Assembly (NCBI GenBank): GCA_913056365.1
Contig: CAJXLT010000003.1
Location: 186,001 to 250,000, forward strand
Reading direction: 5' to 3'
Origin: an uncultured Paenibacillaceae bacterium
GTDB lineage: Bacteria; Bacillota; Bacilli; Paenibacillales; K13
Length of the DNA stretch: 64,000 nucleotides
This document shows positions 16,034-24,728 of this stretch, one piece after another. Both the position numbers and the translations under genes were made by a program. The notes under the pieces are model-generated. The model was not told the DNA's origin. It saw nothing but the letters and a program-made list of their open reading frames with translations, and did no database searches. Each line of letters starts with the position of its first letter. Position 1 is the first letter of the stretch.

Positions 16034-17911
16034 ATGGCGAAGAAGCAGTTCAAGGCAGAGTCCAAGCGATTGCTGGAAATGATGATTAATTCGATCTATA
16101 CACAGAAGGAGATTTTCCTGCGTGAATTAATTTCCAACTCCAGTGATGCGATTGACAAGATTTATTACAAAGCATTGACAGACGATTCTCTAGTGTTCGA
16201 CAAGGAGCAGTACTATATTCAGATTATCCCGGACAAGGACGCCCGCACGCTGACCCTGATTGATACCGGTATCGGTATGACGAAGGAAGAGCTGGAGCAT
16301 AACCTTGGCGTGATTGCGAAGAGCGGTTCGCTTGCATTCAAGCAAGAGAATGAGGCCAAGGAAGGGCATAACATTATTGGCCAGTTCGGCGTCGGCTTCT
16401 ACTCCTCATTCATGGTTGCTGATGTCGTGACGGTTCGAAGCAGAGCGCTCGGCAGTGAGGAAGCATTCCAGTGGGAATCCAAGGGCGCGGACGGCTATAC
16501 GGTGAAAGCTTGCGAGAAGGACAGCGTCGGTACCGAGATCGTGCTGAAGCTGAAGGACAATACCGAGGATGAGCAATATGACGAGTACCTGGACCAGCAT
16601 CGGTTGAAGGCGATCATCAAAAAGTACTCGGACTTCATCCGGTATCCGATCAAGATGGAGATCAGCGGCAAGCGGCCGAAGGAAGGCGAAGACAACGAGT
16701 TCGAGGATTACACCGAAGAGCAGGTTGTTAACAGCATGATTCCGATCTGGCGGAAAAATAAAAGCGAGCTAACCGACGAGGACTACGAGAACTTCTACAA
16801 CGAGAAGCATTACGGCTTCGACAAGCCGCTCGCGCATGTTCATATTAGCGCTGATGGCGCGGCGGTCTACCAGGCGATTCTGTATATTCCTGAGAATACA
16901 CCATTCGATTATTACACGAAGGAATATGAGAAGGGTCTTGAGCTGTATTCCAACGGCGTGCTCATTATGGATAAGTGCGCGGATCTGCTGCCGGACTACT
17001 TCAGCTTCGTGAAGGGCATGGTCGATTCGGAGGACTTGTCGCTCAATATTTCGCGCGAGATGCTGCAGCATGACCGTCAGCTGAAGCTGATTGCCAAGAA
17101 TATCAAGAACAAGATTAAGGGTCAGCTTCAGAGCTTGCTGAAGGATGACCGTGAGAAGTACGAGAAGTTCTACGCTGCATTCGGCAGACAGATCAAGTTC
17201 GGTGTGTACAATGACTATGGCGCGAACAAGGACGATCTGCAGGATCTGCTGTTGTTCACGACCTCGAAGGAGCAGAAGCTCGTTACGCTCGATGAATATG
17301 TATCCGGCATGCCGGAGGAGCAGAAGTATATTTACTATGCGGCTGGTGAATCGATCGAACGACTGGAGAAGCTGCCGCAAACTGAGATGGTTGCAGACAA
17401 GGGCTATGAGATTCTGTACTTCACAGAAGATATCGATGAGTTCGCAATCAAGATGATCGCGAATTACAAGGAGAAGGAATTCCGCAACGTCTCCAGCGGT
17501 GACTTGGGCATCGAGGATGCGGAGTCGAAGGAAACCGAAGCCGAGAAAAATGAGAACAAGGACTTGTTCGAATCGATGCAAGGCGTTCTTGGCAGCAAGG
17601 TGAAGGAGGTTCGCGCATCCAAGCGGCTCAAGACCCATCCGGTCTGCCTGACTACGGAGGGCGAGGTTACGATCGAGATGGAGAAGATATTGAAGGCGAT
17701 GCCGAACGGTCAAGATGTGCAAGCGGACAAAGTGCTGGAGATCAACGTCAATCATGATGTATTCCAGACGTTGAAGTCGGCGCAGTCTTCTGACAAGGAG
17801 AAGCTGGAGCTGTATACGAATCTGCTGTACAACCAAGCGCTGTTGATCGAGGGCTTGCCGGTCGAAGATCCGGTCGCGTTCACGAACGATATGTGCAAGG
17901 TGATGGTGTAG
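16034..17911 (+). CDS. htpG: Molecular chaperone HtpG (Hsp90)
   Basis: 625 residues from the ATG with AAAGGAG upstream; a frame extension to 16007 is upstream of the ribosome site. The GHKL ATPase domain is complete: [12 protein letters not shown] (N box), DTGIGM (G1), [15 protein letters not shown] (G2). The middle domain follows with SREMLQHDR, and the C-terminal dimerisation domain is present, so length and order are those of normal bacterial Hsp90. It refolds or remodels client proteins in the cytosol under heat and other stress. A SigA-type promoter and a perfect CIRCE element precede it, so HrcA should repress it until heat shock. A hairpin terminator follows at 17933. Monocistronic. 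Confidence 0.97.
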   Translation: MAKKQFKAESKRLLEMMINSIYTQKEIFLRELISNSSDAIDKIYYKALTDDSLVFDKEQYYIQIIPDKDARTLTLIDTGIGMTKEELEHNLGVIAKSGSLAFKQENEAKEGHNIIGQFGVGFYSSFMVADVVTVRSRALGSEEAFQWESKGADGYTVKACEKDSVGTEIVLKLKDNTEDEQYDEYLDQHRLKAIIKKYSDFIRYPIKMEISGKRPKEGEDNEFEDYTEEQVVNSMIPIWRKNKSELTDEDYENFYNEKHYGFDKPLAHVHISADGAAVYQAILYIPENTPFDYYTKEYEKGLELYSNGVLIMDKCADLLPDYFSFVKGMVDSEDLSLNISREMLQHDRQLKLIAKNIKNKIKGQLQSLLKDDREKYEKFYAAFGRQIKFGVYNDYGANKDDLQDLLLFTTSKEQKLVTLDEYVSGMPEEQKYIYYAAGESIERLEKLPQTEMVADKGYEILYFTEDIDEFAIKMIANYKEKEFRNVSSGDLGIEDAESKETEAEKNENKDLFESMQGVLGSKVKEVRASKRLKTHPVCLTTEGEVTIEMEKILKAMPNGQDVQADKVLEINVNHDVFQTLKSAQSSDKEKLELYTNLLYNQALLIEGLPVEDPVAFTNDMCKVMV

Positions 17912-17932
17912 AGGGTATAAGCTGCGCAAGAG

Positions 17933-17965
17933 AGCGCCACTGCTGGAAGAAGCGGTGGCGCTTTT
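17933..17965 (+). terminator. Terminator of htpG
   Basis: AGCGCCACTGCT, 6-nt loop, AGCGGTGGCGCT (one wobble pair), then TTTT; 21 bp after the htpG stop. Confidence 0.85.
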
Positions 17966-18054
17966 ACGTGCTTCGGTCGATGTTGAACCGTTGTTCGCGC
18001 CACTGGAGGCTCCGGTGGGTCACCCCGGCACGCGCCAATAGTGGATCTGTAAGC

Positions 18055-18243
18055 TCTAACGGAAATGAGAAGCCACTATTGACCTGTTTTGCGCGAGTGT
18101 TACATTATAACGGAAATGAGAAAACTTTATACAGCTATTCACCGACTTTTGGCCTCGAATCCATCAAATAAGGTATGCTCACTTCCGTTAGAAATTACAT
18201 TTGCTCCAAAATGGCTCGTAAGCGTCTCCTACTTCCGTTAAGA
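18055..18243. repeat. Four-arm palindromic intergenic element, copy 1 (AACGGAA type)
   Basis: About 189 bp. Two left arms begin TCTAACGGAAATGAGA (18055) and TATAACGGAAATGAGA (18106), 51 bp apart. Two right arms in reverse orientation end TTCCGTTAGA (18192) and TTCCGTTAAGA (18243), 51 bp apart. Each left arm pairs imperfectly with a right arm. Same layout and length as the element at 24244. No gene fits 17966-18373. Confidence 0.75.
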
Positions 18244-18373
18244 TTACACACAGCCTAACAACACCTGCTTCTGCTAGCTTTCATCCTCCCGTCACGTTGT
18301 CACTTCAACTTTTTACCACTAATTCTTCCTGTGTCTTGCTGTATGATCGTGCTCCATCGGCGGCTAACGGAAA

Positions 18374-18441
18374 GCATAGAATTCTGCTATAACTTTGCGA
18401 TTGTTGTTCGATTGCAGCAGAAGCAATAACACCTATAATCA
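18374..18441 (+). promoter_or_regulatory. Promoter with conserved 42-bp upstream box, sugar locus copy 1
   Basis: A 42-bp box (18374-18415) ending GCGATTGTTGTTCGATTGC stands exactly 18 bp before TATAAT (18434-18439, then CA). The same arrangement occurs at 21864-21931, with 36 of 42 box bases identical, again N18 and TATAATCA. CGATTG occurs twice in the box, 11 bp apart, as expected of a direct-repeat site for an AraC-type activator. The gene at 18614 starts about 170 bp downstream. Confidence 0.75.
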
Positions 18442-18613
18442 TAGTATGTGAACAAGAGCTGCAGCCTTCGATCCGGTTGAGTCCTGTCACTTTCTATGCG
18501 AAGGTCTTGCGTAAGCTAGAGGGGCTACGATAACAAGCGCAAGCTATTCGTGAAAGCGTATCCAATTCATCCGAAGAAGGAACTCTCATTAAATCCACTA
18601 GGAGGAATCGGCC

Positions 18614-19582
18614 ATGAAGCTTGGTGTGTTTACAGTTTTGTACAGTCAGAGGACGCTGGAAGAAACGTTAGACGATCTCGCACAGCAAGGCGTGGAATCC
18701 GTAGAGCTCGGCACAGGCGGCTATGTGGGCAACGCCCATTGCAAGCCTGAGGAACTGCTTGTCGATGATGCGAAGCGGAAGGCATTCAAGAAGGCAATTG
18801 AATCTCGAGGGATGACGATTAGTGCGTTAAGCTGCCACGGCAACACGTTGCATCCGCAGACGCAGATTGCCCAGCCGTTCCACGACGACCTTGAAGCAAC
18901 GGTGAAGCTGGCCGAACTGCTAGAAGTACCGACAGTTGTGACATTTTCTGGACTTCCTGGCGATCATGAAGGCGCGTTGTATCCGAATTGGCCAGTAGCG
19001 CCATGGCCGAACGACTTCCAGGATGTGTTCGCTTGGCAGTGGGATAATAAGGTGATCCCGTATTGGACAGAAATGGGACAGTTCGCAGAGAAGCATCATG
19101 TGCGGATCGCATTAGAGCTTCATGGCGGGTTTTCCGTGCATACGCCGGCTACACTGTTGAAGCTTCGTGATGCAGTAGGCGAGGTGATCGGTGCGAATGT
19201 CGATCCAAGCCATATGTGGTGGCAGGGCATTGATCCGATCGAGGCGATCCGGATTCTAGGCAAGGAGAAGGCGATCTATCATTTTCACGCGAAAGATACG
19301 GCAATCGATCCCGTTAATGTGAACCGTGCCGGGCTGACTGACATGCAGCCTTATACGCAGATGGCCGACCGTGCATGGATCTTCCGGACGATCGGATATG
19401 GCCATGATATGAAGGAGTGGGCAGACATCATAAGCAAGCTGCGCCAGGTCGGGTATGATGGTGTGGTGAGCATCGAGCATGAGGATGGATTAATGTCAGT
19501 AGACGAAGGATTGCAACGCGCTGTTGCCAACTTACAGCAGGTGATCATCAAGGAACCGCTTGGCGACATGTGGTGGGTCTAG
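18614..19582 (+). CDS. Sugar phosphate isomerase/epimerase-like TIM-barrel enzyme
   Basis: 322 residues with AGGAGG upstream. It belongs to the xylose isomerase-like / AP endonuclease family 2 barrels. Probable metal ligands are E168 (LELHGG), D197 and H200 (NVDPSHMWWQG), H225 (HFHAKD) and E288/E290 (VVSIEHED). These barrels isomerise, epimerise or cleave oxidised sugars in the cytosol. The exact substrate cannot be read from sequence. A promoter with a conserved box lies upstream, shared with the gene at 21988, so both belong to one regulon. The divergent-facing AraC gene at 19647 is its likely controller. The gene is monocistronic. Confidence 0.82.
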   Translation: MKLGVFTVLYSQRTLEETLDDLAQQGVESVELGTGGYVGNAHCKPEELLVDDAKRKAFKKAIESRGMTISALSCHGNTLHPQTQIAQPFHDDLEATVKLAELLEVPTVVTFSGLPGDHEGALYPNWPVAPWPNDFQDVFAWQWDNKVIPYWTEMGQFAEKHHVRIALELHGGFSVHTPATLLKLRDAVGEVIGANVDPSHMWWQGIDPIEAIRILGKEKAIYHFHAKDTAIDPVNVNRAGLTDMQPYTQMADRAWIFRTIGYGHDMKEWADIISKLRQVGYDGVVSIEHEDGLMSVDEGLQRAVANLQQVIIKEPLGDMWWV

Positions 19583-19646
19583 ACACTACCGCGATGAGCC
19601 GGGGTAATAGACAGTGGGAGAACCGTGTGTGATGCGATGCCCGGAC

Positions 19647-20537
19647 TTACCCCGCAGGTCCGCTATCCAACGAGCGTGCGAACGCTTGCGGAGTCATGCC
19701 GAACTTGGCTTTGAACAGGCGGATGAAATAGCTGACATTGTCGAAGCCTACGCGAGCAGCTGTCTCCTGCACGGTGAGTTGATTCGTCTGGAGCATGCTC
19801 TGAGCTCGGGTCAGTCGGAGATTGTTCATATATTCAATGGGGCTTTGACCCGTCATCTTGCGGAAAAATGTGTAAAAATGCGCGCTGCTAATATGGATAT
19901 GATCGGCAAGCTGCTGTACGGTGAGCTTCTGCGTTAGATTGGCGTCCATGTAAGCGAGAATTTGCTTCAGTCGCAATGTCTGCCTGTAATCCTTCGGTGT
20001 GTGGGAAGTCAGCTCCTGATGCAAGCTAGCGTGAATCACTTCATAGAAGCTGTCGAACAGCGCAGCCTTGATCTTCAAGGTGTGTCCTGGCTTCTTGTGC
20101 CGGAACTGCTTCAGGATATGCATCCAATGGGACCGCATGCGCTTGGTAGCGGATAACGAACCATCCAGCCGGTTCGGCAGCGCATACGTATTGTTCAAGA
20201 ACGGTGCGAGAAATTGCTCGGTACACAGATCGTCCTGCCGTCCGAATAGCATCGACAGGTCGAATACGATAGAGGCTACTTCGCAGTGCTCGCCGGGCAG
20301 TGATGAAGCGCCGTGGATCAGACCGCTGTTCACGATAATCAGATCGCCCCGCTTCCCGATTACATGCTCCGTATCGATCTCGAAGCGCGCCATGCCGTCC
20401 AAGATGATGATCCACTCGAGATGATGGTGGAAGTGTGTATAGAACAAGCGCTCTTGGCGGTCTGACAGTGCGGGGACGCTATTATAGTAGACGTGCAGCG
20501 GGAAGTCTGTGCTGCCGTGTGTCAATTCATATTTCAT
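19647..20537 (-). CDS. AraC family transcriptional regulator
   Basis: 296 residues; GGAGAGG on the minus strand fixes the ATG. The N-terminal half is a cupin-like sensor (HFHHHLEWIIILDG, GDLIIVNSGLIHG). The C-terminal 100 residues hold the two helix-turn-helix motifs of the AraC/XylS family (LTVQQLADHIHISSAHFYTFFRK and TVQETAARVGFDNVSYFIRLFK regions). Such proteins bind sugars through the cupin and activate catabolic genes at direct-repeat sites near -35. It lies convergent to the gene at 18614 and divergent from the dehydrogenase at 20701, inside the sugar locus. The conserved box at 18374 and 21864 is the natural candidate for its binding site, which is inference. Confidence 0.88.
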   Translation of the reverse strand: MKYELTHGSTDFPLHVYYNSVPALSDRQERLFYTHFHHHLEWIIILDGMARFEIDTEHVIGKRGDLIIVNSGLIHGASSLPGEHCEVASIVFDLSMLFGRQDDLCTEQFLAPFLNNTYALPNRLDGSLSATKRMRSHWMHILKQFRHKKPGHTLKIKAALFDSFYEVIHASLHQELTSHTPKDYRQTLRLKQILAYMDANLTQKLTVQQLADHIHISSAHFYTFFRKMTGQSPIEYMNNLRLTRAQSMLQTNQLTVQETAARVGFDNVSYFIRLFKAKFGMTPQAFARSLDSGPAG

Positions 20538-20700
20538 GCTGCCTCTCCTCAGGTTGCTAGTATTGTATGATGAAGGAATGATCGGAAATCGATAATTTAA
20601 GACCGCATCATACGGTTGGCAATAGTATACTACTATTCACTTCCATGGTGAAGAGGGGCAGGTCAATGGAACACGAAGATCTTACGAGGAGGAGACAACA

Positions 20701-21861
20701 ATGGATCAAGTGAAAGTTGGCATGATTGGCTATAAGTTTATGGGCAAAGCTCACAGCCATGCGTACAAGGATTTGCCAATGTTCTTCCCGGAATCGCCGC
20801 AACCGGTCATGCAGGCGGTCTGCGGTCGTGATCAGAACGGCGTGGAACAGGCGGCCAAGCAGTTCGGCTGGGAGAGCGTAGAGACGGATTGGCGCAAGCT
20901 GATTCAGCGCGACGATATTGACTTGATCGACATCAATGCACCAAGCAATGCGCACAAGGAGATTGCCATAGAAGCGGCGCGGGCGGGCAAGCACTTGTTC
21001 TGCGAGAAGCCGCTGGCCCTGACCTTGGGCGATGCACGAGAAATGCTGGATGCAGCCGAGACTAGCGGCGTGAAGCATATGGTCGGCTTCAACTATCGGT
21101 TCGCGCCGGCTGTGCAGCTGGCGAAGAAGCTAATCGCAGACGGTCGGCTCGGCAAGCTGTATCACTTCCGCGCTTCTTTCCTGCAGGACTTCATTGTTGA
21201 TCCGAACTTCCCGCTCGTCTGGCGGCTGCAGAAGGAAATTGCAGGCTCCGGCTCGCATGGTGATTTGGGCGCGCATCTAATTGACATGGCCCGCTTCCTC
21301 GTCGGTGAATTCCAGGATGTGATCGGCATGAGCGAGACGTTCATTAAGGAACGTCCGTTGGCTGGCGAGATGAGCGGACTAAGTGCATCCGGCAGCGGAG
21401 AAGGGCCGAAGGGTGAAGTCACTGTCGACGATGCGACCTTGTTCCTGGCCCGCTTCAACAGCGGTGTATTAGGAAGCTTCGAAGCTACTCGATTCGCGCC
21501 CGGTCATCGCTGCACGAATTCGTTCGAGATTAACGGAAGCAAGGGCAGCGTGAGGTTCGACTTCGAGCGGATGAACGAGCTGCAGGTGTACTTCACAGAT
21601 GACGCTGAGGATGTGCAGGGCTTCCGTCGTGTGCTTGCGACCGATCCGAGCCATGCCTACATGGATGCTTGGTGGCCGCCAGGCCATACGATTGGCTTCG
21701 AGCACACGTTCATTCATGAAACGTTGGAGCTGCTCCACGCGATTCGCGACAACCGCCAGCCAGTGCCGAATTTCCGGGACGGCGTACAGTGTCAGGAAGT
21801 GCTGGAGGCAGTAGACCGATCGATAGCCGAGCGCCGTTGGGTGAGCATTAGCGAAATGTGA
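20701..21861 (+). CDS. Gfo/Idh/MocA family dehydrogenase
   Basis: 386 residues with GAGGAGGAG upstream. N-terminal Rossmann fold (VGMIGYKFMGKAH), the EKP motif at residues 102-104 (LFCEKPLAL), and the C-terminal catalytic domain (GSGSHGDLGAHLIDMARFLVG). Enzymes of this family oxidise a sugar or cyclitol hydroxyl with NAD(P). It is divergent from the AraC regulator and 126 bp before the second TIM barrel, which has its own promoter. The pairing of such dehydrogenases with xylose-isomerase-like barrels is typical for pathways passing through keto-sugars (inositol, or 3-keto-glycosides). Substrate unknown. Confidence 0.87.
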   Translation: MDQVKVGMIGYKFMGKAHSHAYKDLPMFFPESPQPVMQAVCGRDQNGVEQAAKQFGWESVETDWRKLIQRDDIDLIDINAPSNAHKEIAIEAARAGKHLFCEKPLALTLGDAREMLDAAETSGVKHMVGFNYRFAPAVQLAKKLIADGRLGKLYHFRASFLQDFIVDPNFPLVWRLQKEIAGSGSHGDLGAHLIDMARFLVGEFQDVIGMSETFIKERPLAGEMSGLSASGSGEGPKGEVTVDDATLFLARFNSGVLGSFEATRFAPGHRCTNSFEINGSKGSVRFDFERMNELQVYFTDDAEDVQGFRRVLATDPSHAYMDAWWPPGHTIGFEHTFIHETLELLHAIRDNRQPVPNFRDGVQCQEVLEAVDRSIAERRWVSISEM

Positions 21862-21863
21862 TG

Positions 21864-21931
21864 GCATAGGATTGTGCCATACCTTCGCGATTCTTGTTCG
21901 ATTGCGAACGGCTGCGGAACACGTATAATCA
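21864..21931 (+). promoter_or_regulatory. Promoter with conserved 42-bp upstream box, sugar locus copy 2
   Basis: Box 21864-21905 (ending GCGATTCTTGTTCGATTGC), 18 bp, TATAAT at 21924-21929. It matches copy 1 at 18374 base for base in 36 of 42 positions at the same spacing. It begins three bases after the stop of the preceding gene and drives the operon at 21988. Confidence 0.75.
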
Positions 21932-21987
21932 AGATCACGAAGTGCTTAGGACAACTACCATTATGACAACTGGAGTGTGAGAACAAC

Positions 21988-22875
21988 ATGGGACACGATA
22001 TTCGTATAGGCACATTGGTAGGCGGCGGAGATGCTGTTCGCGTACTGCCGCAAATTATTCCTCACGGATTCGAAAGCTTCGGCATTAACTTCTGGCAGAC
22101 GACAGGCGATGTGGACTTGGTGGAGACAGCGAAGCGTGTGCGCGAGATTGCCGACGAGCACGATATTGTTATCGCTACGCTAGGGATATTCGGCAATCCG
22201 CTGACTGGGACAGGGAACAATGCGGATACGCTGGCCAGCTGGGAACGCTTAATCGATGCGGCTGAGCTGTTCGGCACGAATATGGTCAACGGCTTCACCG
22301 GGCGTCTCGTAGACCAGCCGATCGACGAATCGATTCCGAAGTTCAAGGAAGTGTTCAGCGAGCTTGCCAAGCGTGCAGCGGACCGCGGTGTGAAGATCGC
22401 CTTCGAGAATTGCGACATGCACGGCGACTGGTGGCGCGGCGATTGGAATATCGCGCACAATCCGACTGCTTGGGAGATGATGTTCGATGCTGTACCGGCT
22501 GACAACATCGGTCTGGAGTGGGAGCCTTGCCATCAGATGGTGAGCCTGATCGATCCGATACCGCAGCTGCGCAAGTGGATCGATAAGATATTCCACGTAC
22601 ACGGCAAGGACGCGACGATCGCTTGGGATATCGTGAAGGAGTACGGCGTGCACGGTCCTAAGCCATATGTATGGCACCGGACACCGGGCTTCGGCGACAC
22701 GAATTGGACGGATATCATAACGATCCTGCGTCAGCACGGTTATAAAGGCTCGATTGACATTGAAGGCTGGCATGATCCGGTGTACCGCGATGAGCTGGAG
22801 ATGACGGGTCAAGTACATGCGTTGAATTACTTGAAGCAATGCCGGGGCGGCGAATTCGTGCCGAACCCGAAGTAA
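21988..22875 (+). CDS. Sugar phosphate isomerase/epimerase-like TIM-barrel enzyme
   Basis: 295 residues; ATG with a weak GGAGTGTGAG upstream. Xylose isomerase-like barrel with probable metal ligands E140 (AFENCDMHG), E177/E179 and H182 (LEWEPCHQM), H203/H205 (FHVHGKD) and E259 (SIDIEGWHD). It is distinct from the barrel at 18614 in sequence but has the same ligand order. It is the first gene of a two-gene operon, with the dehydrogenase at 22892 starting 16 bp after its stop. The promoter carries the conserved box. Likely role: isomerise or cleave the keto-sugar made by the partner dehydrogenase; substrate unknown. Confidence 0.82.
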   Translation: MGHDIRIGTLVGGGDAVRVLPQIIPHGFESFGINFWQTTGDVDLVETAKRVREIADEHDIVIATLGIFGNPLTGTGNNADTLASWERLIDAAELFGTNMVNGFTGRLVDQPIDESIPKFKEVFSELAKRAADRGVKIAFENCDMHGDWWRGDWNIAHNPTAWEMMFDAVPADNIGLEWEPCHQMVSLIDPIPQLRKWIDKIFHVHGKDATIAWDIVKEYGVHGPKPYVWHRTPGFGDTNWTDIITILRQHGYKGSIDIEGWHDPVYRDELEMTGQVHALNYLKQCRGGEFVPNPK

Positions 22876-22891
22876 GGAGGCACCCTACATC

Positions 22892-23935
22892 ATGTTGAAG
22901 CAAAAAGTTGCCGTCATCGGCTGCGGCGGTATGTCCAACGTCTGGATTGAATATTTGCTGAAGCGGGACGACGTGGAAATTGTTGCATTGGCAGATATCT
23001 ACGAGGAAGCCGCGCAGAAGATGGCAGATAAGCATAACCTAAGCTGCATGATCTTCACCGATATAGAGCAGGCGATCAAGCAGTCGGGTGCGGAGATCGT
23101 CATCGACGTCACGATCCCGGCGAGCCATTACCAGGTGTGCAAGACCGCGCTTGAGCTCGGCTGTCATGTACTCGGCGAGAAGCCGATGGCTGCCAACATG
23201 GCGGAAGCGCGCAGCATCGTCGAGATCGCCGAGAAGTCCGGCAAGTCATTCACCGTCATGCAGAATCGCCGCTACAACGAGAATATTCGTGCGCTGCGCG
23301 ACATGATCGCCGCAGATACGATCGGGCGAGTCGGGTATATTGGCGCCGACTTCTTCCTTGGACCGCACTTCGGCGGCTTCCGCGAGCAGATGGAGAGCCC
23401 GCTGATCGTTGACATGGCGATTCATACGTTCGACGAAGCGCGGTTGATTTCGGGTGCGGACCCAGTCTCCGTCTATTGCCAGGAATTCAATACGCCGGGC
23501 TCTTGGTACGAAGGCAACGCTGCCGCGATCTGCATCTTCGAGATGTCCGACGGCTCGGTCTTCTGCTACCGCGGCTCGTGGGCAGCGGAAGGCGCACCTA
23601 CATCGTGGGAAGCGTCGTGGCGTATTACAGGCGAACACGGCACGGCGATCTGGGACGGCGACAACGCTCCCTATGCCGAAGTCGTAGCGCCCGGCGACCA
23701 GTCCGGCAAGTTCTTCAAGGACACCGTCCGCAAGGACGCGGCTGTCGAATGGCAGGGACAGCATGGCCACGACGGTTGCCTGGACGAAATGTTCGCTGCC
23801 CTGCGCGAAGGCCGTCGTGCGGAGACAGACTGCCATGACAACCTGATGAGCATCGCCATGGTATTCGGCGCGCTGGAAAGCGCCAAGACCGGACAGAAGA
23901 TCGACTTGAAGGCATTCATCGCTAACGGCGAATAA
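22892..23935 (+). CDS. Gfo/Idh/MocA family dehydrogenase
   Basis: 347 residues; AAGGAGG follows directly after the stop of the preceding gene. Rossmann motif VAVIGCGGMS, EKP at residues 96-98 (LGEKPMAAN), and catalytic-domain motif VDMAIHTFDEARLISG. It should oxidise or reduce a sugar hydroxyl with NAD(P) in the cytosol. Co-transcribed with the TIM barrel at 21988 and followed by a strong terminator. Together with 18614 and 20701 it makes two dehydrogenase-barrel pairs with no sugar kinase or transporter nearby, so uptake must be encoded elsewhere. Confidence 0.88.
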   Translation: MLKQKVAVIGCGGMSNVWIEYLLKRDDVEIVALADIYEEAAQKMADKHNLSCMIFTDIEQAIKQSGAEIVIDVTIPASHYQVCKTALELGCHVLGEKPMAANMAEARSIVEIAEKSGKSFTVMQNRRYNENIRALRDMIAADTIGRVGYIGADFFLGPHFGGFREQMESPLIVDMAIHTFDEARLISGADPVSVYCQEFNTPGSWYEGNAAAICIFEMSDGSVFCYRGSWAAEGAPTSWEASWRITGEHGTAIWDGDNAPYAEVVAPGDQSGKFFKDTVRKDAAVEWQGQHGHDGCLDEMFAALREGRRAETDCHDNLMSIAMVFGALESAKTGQKIDLKAFIANGE

Positions 23936-23957
23936 AGGTTGATAGCTATGCCAATCG

Positions 23958-23999
23958 CCGCCGGCTGCAGTGGGTTAACCGCTGTTGTCGGCGGTTTTT
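23958..23999 (+). terminator. Terminator of the sugar operon
   Basis: CCGCCGGC … GTCGGCGG stem with an inner AGTGG/CCGCT pairing and five T's (23995-23999), 23 bp after the stop of the gene at 22892. Confidence 0.85.
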
Positions 24000-24080
24000 G
24001 CTGTGAGAAGGCGAGGCGAGTAGTCGACCACCGCACAATGTGATGCTTACGGTATTCTGAGGGCTCCATGCGGTGCTAGT

Positions 24081-24232
24081 GGCATCTCCGCACGGAGCAG
24101 CAAGCCTCAGCCCACCGGCACATTGGCATCCCCACACGGTACAGCCATTCCATCAGCCCGCTGGCACATCGTTGCCCCCACACGGAGCAGCAAGCCTCAG
24201 CCCACCGGCACACGGGCATCCCCACACGGCCA
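24081..24232. repeat. 44-45 bp tandem repeat, about 3.4 copies
   Basis: Units start GGCATCTCCGCACGG (24081), GGCATCCCCACACGG (24125), TTGCCCCCACACGG (about 24172) and GGCATCCCCACACGG (24215). A 32-bp segment at 24091-24122 recurs unchanged at 24181-24212. The unit is near a multiple of three, so it leaves an open frame (Pro/His-rich), but there is no ribosome site and I do not call a gene. Confidence 0.7.
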
Positions 24233-24243
24233 CCAGCACAACT

Positions 24244-24431
24244 TCTAACGGAAGTGAGAGACGCTATTTGCCGGTTTTTCGCGTATTTCAATTTCTAACG
24301 GAAGCAGGAAGCGCTTAATCGATGAAACTACAGGGTATATGCCGGATTTCCCCACAATAGTGCCCTCTGGTTTCCGTTAAAATCTCATTCGCTCGCAAAA
24401 ACCGGTTTTAGCGTCTCCTATTTCCGTTAGA
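24244..24431. repeat. Four-arm palindromic intergenic element, copy 2 (AACGGAA type)
   Basis: 188 bp. Left arms at 24244 (TCTAACGGAAGTGAGAGACG) and 24294 (TCTAACGGAAGCAGGAAGCG), 50 bp apart; right arms ending near 24380 (TTTCCGTTAA) and at 24431 (TTTCCGTTAGA). The outer left and right arms match over about 40 bp. Same design and nearly the same length as the copy at 18055. Confidence 0.75.
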
Positions 24432-24533
24432 GCACCGAACCGCCACTTCGTCAGGGTCAGAGGCCGCTGATTGAACTAGGATAAGAGAATCGCATGCTGT
24501 GACAATCAAGGCGAGCGACATCACCCAAGCAGC

Positions 24534-24562
24534 TTGTTAACCGCGGATAACCGCAGTATAAT
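24534..24562 (+). promoter_or_regulatory. Probable promoter of the Nudix gene
   Basis: TTGTTA (24534-24539), 17 bp, TATAAT (24557-24562). The spacer contains the direct repeat TAACCGC … TAACCGC, a possible operator. The Nudix start codon is 167 bp downstream. Between 24432 and 24728 I see nothing else. Confidence 0.55.
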
Positions 24563-24728
24563 GTGCCCGAGTCAATTTTCTAATGATAACTTCTGCACAC
24601 TCCGACACTAGAATTTGTTCGCATGCATACGAAGTGTTCTATATCTGGTGATGGGATCTGCTTTATATCGCATTATGACATTGACTCCGACAAGATTATA
24701 TCATTCAACACATAGAAGAGGTCATCAT

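Noticed and set aside
24081-24232. CRISPR array
   Set aside because: Tandem units touch without unique spacers, and no cas genes are present.
24073-24318. Open frame across the 45-bp tandem repeat
   Set aside because: It exists because the unit is near a multiple of three; no ribosome site and no protein-like sequence.
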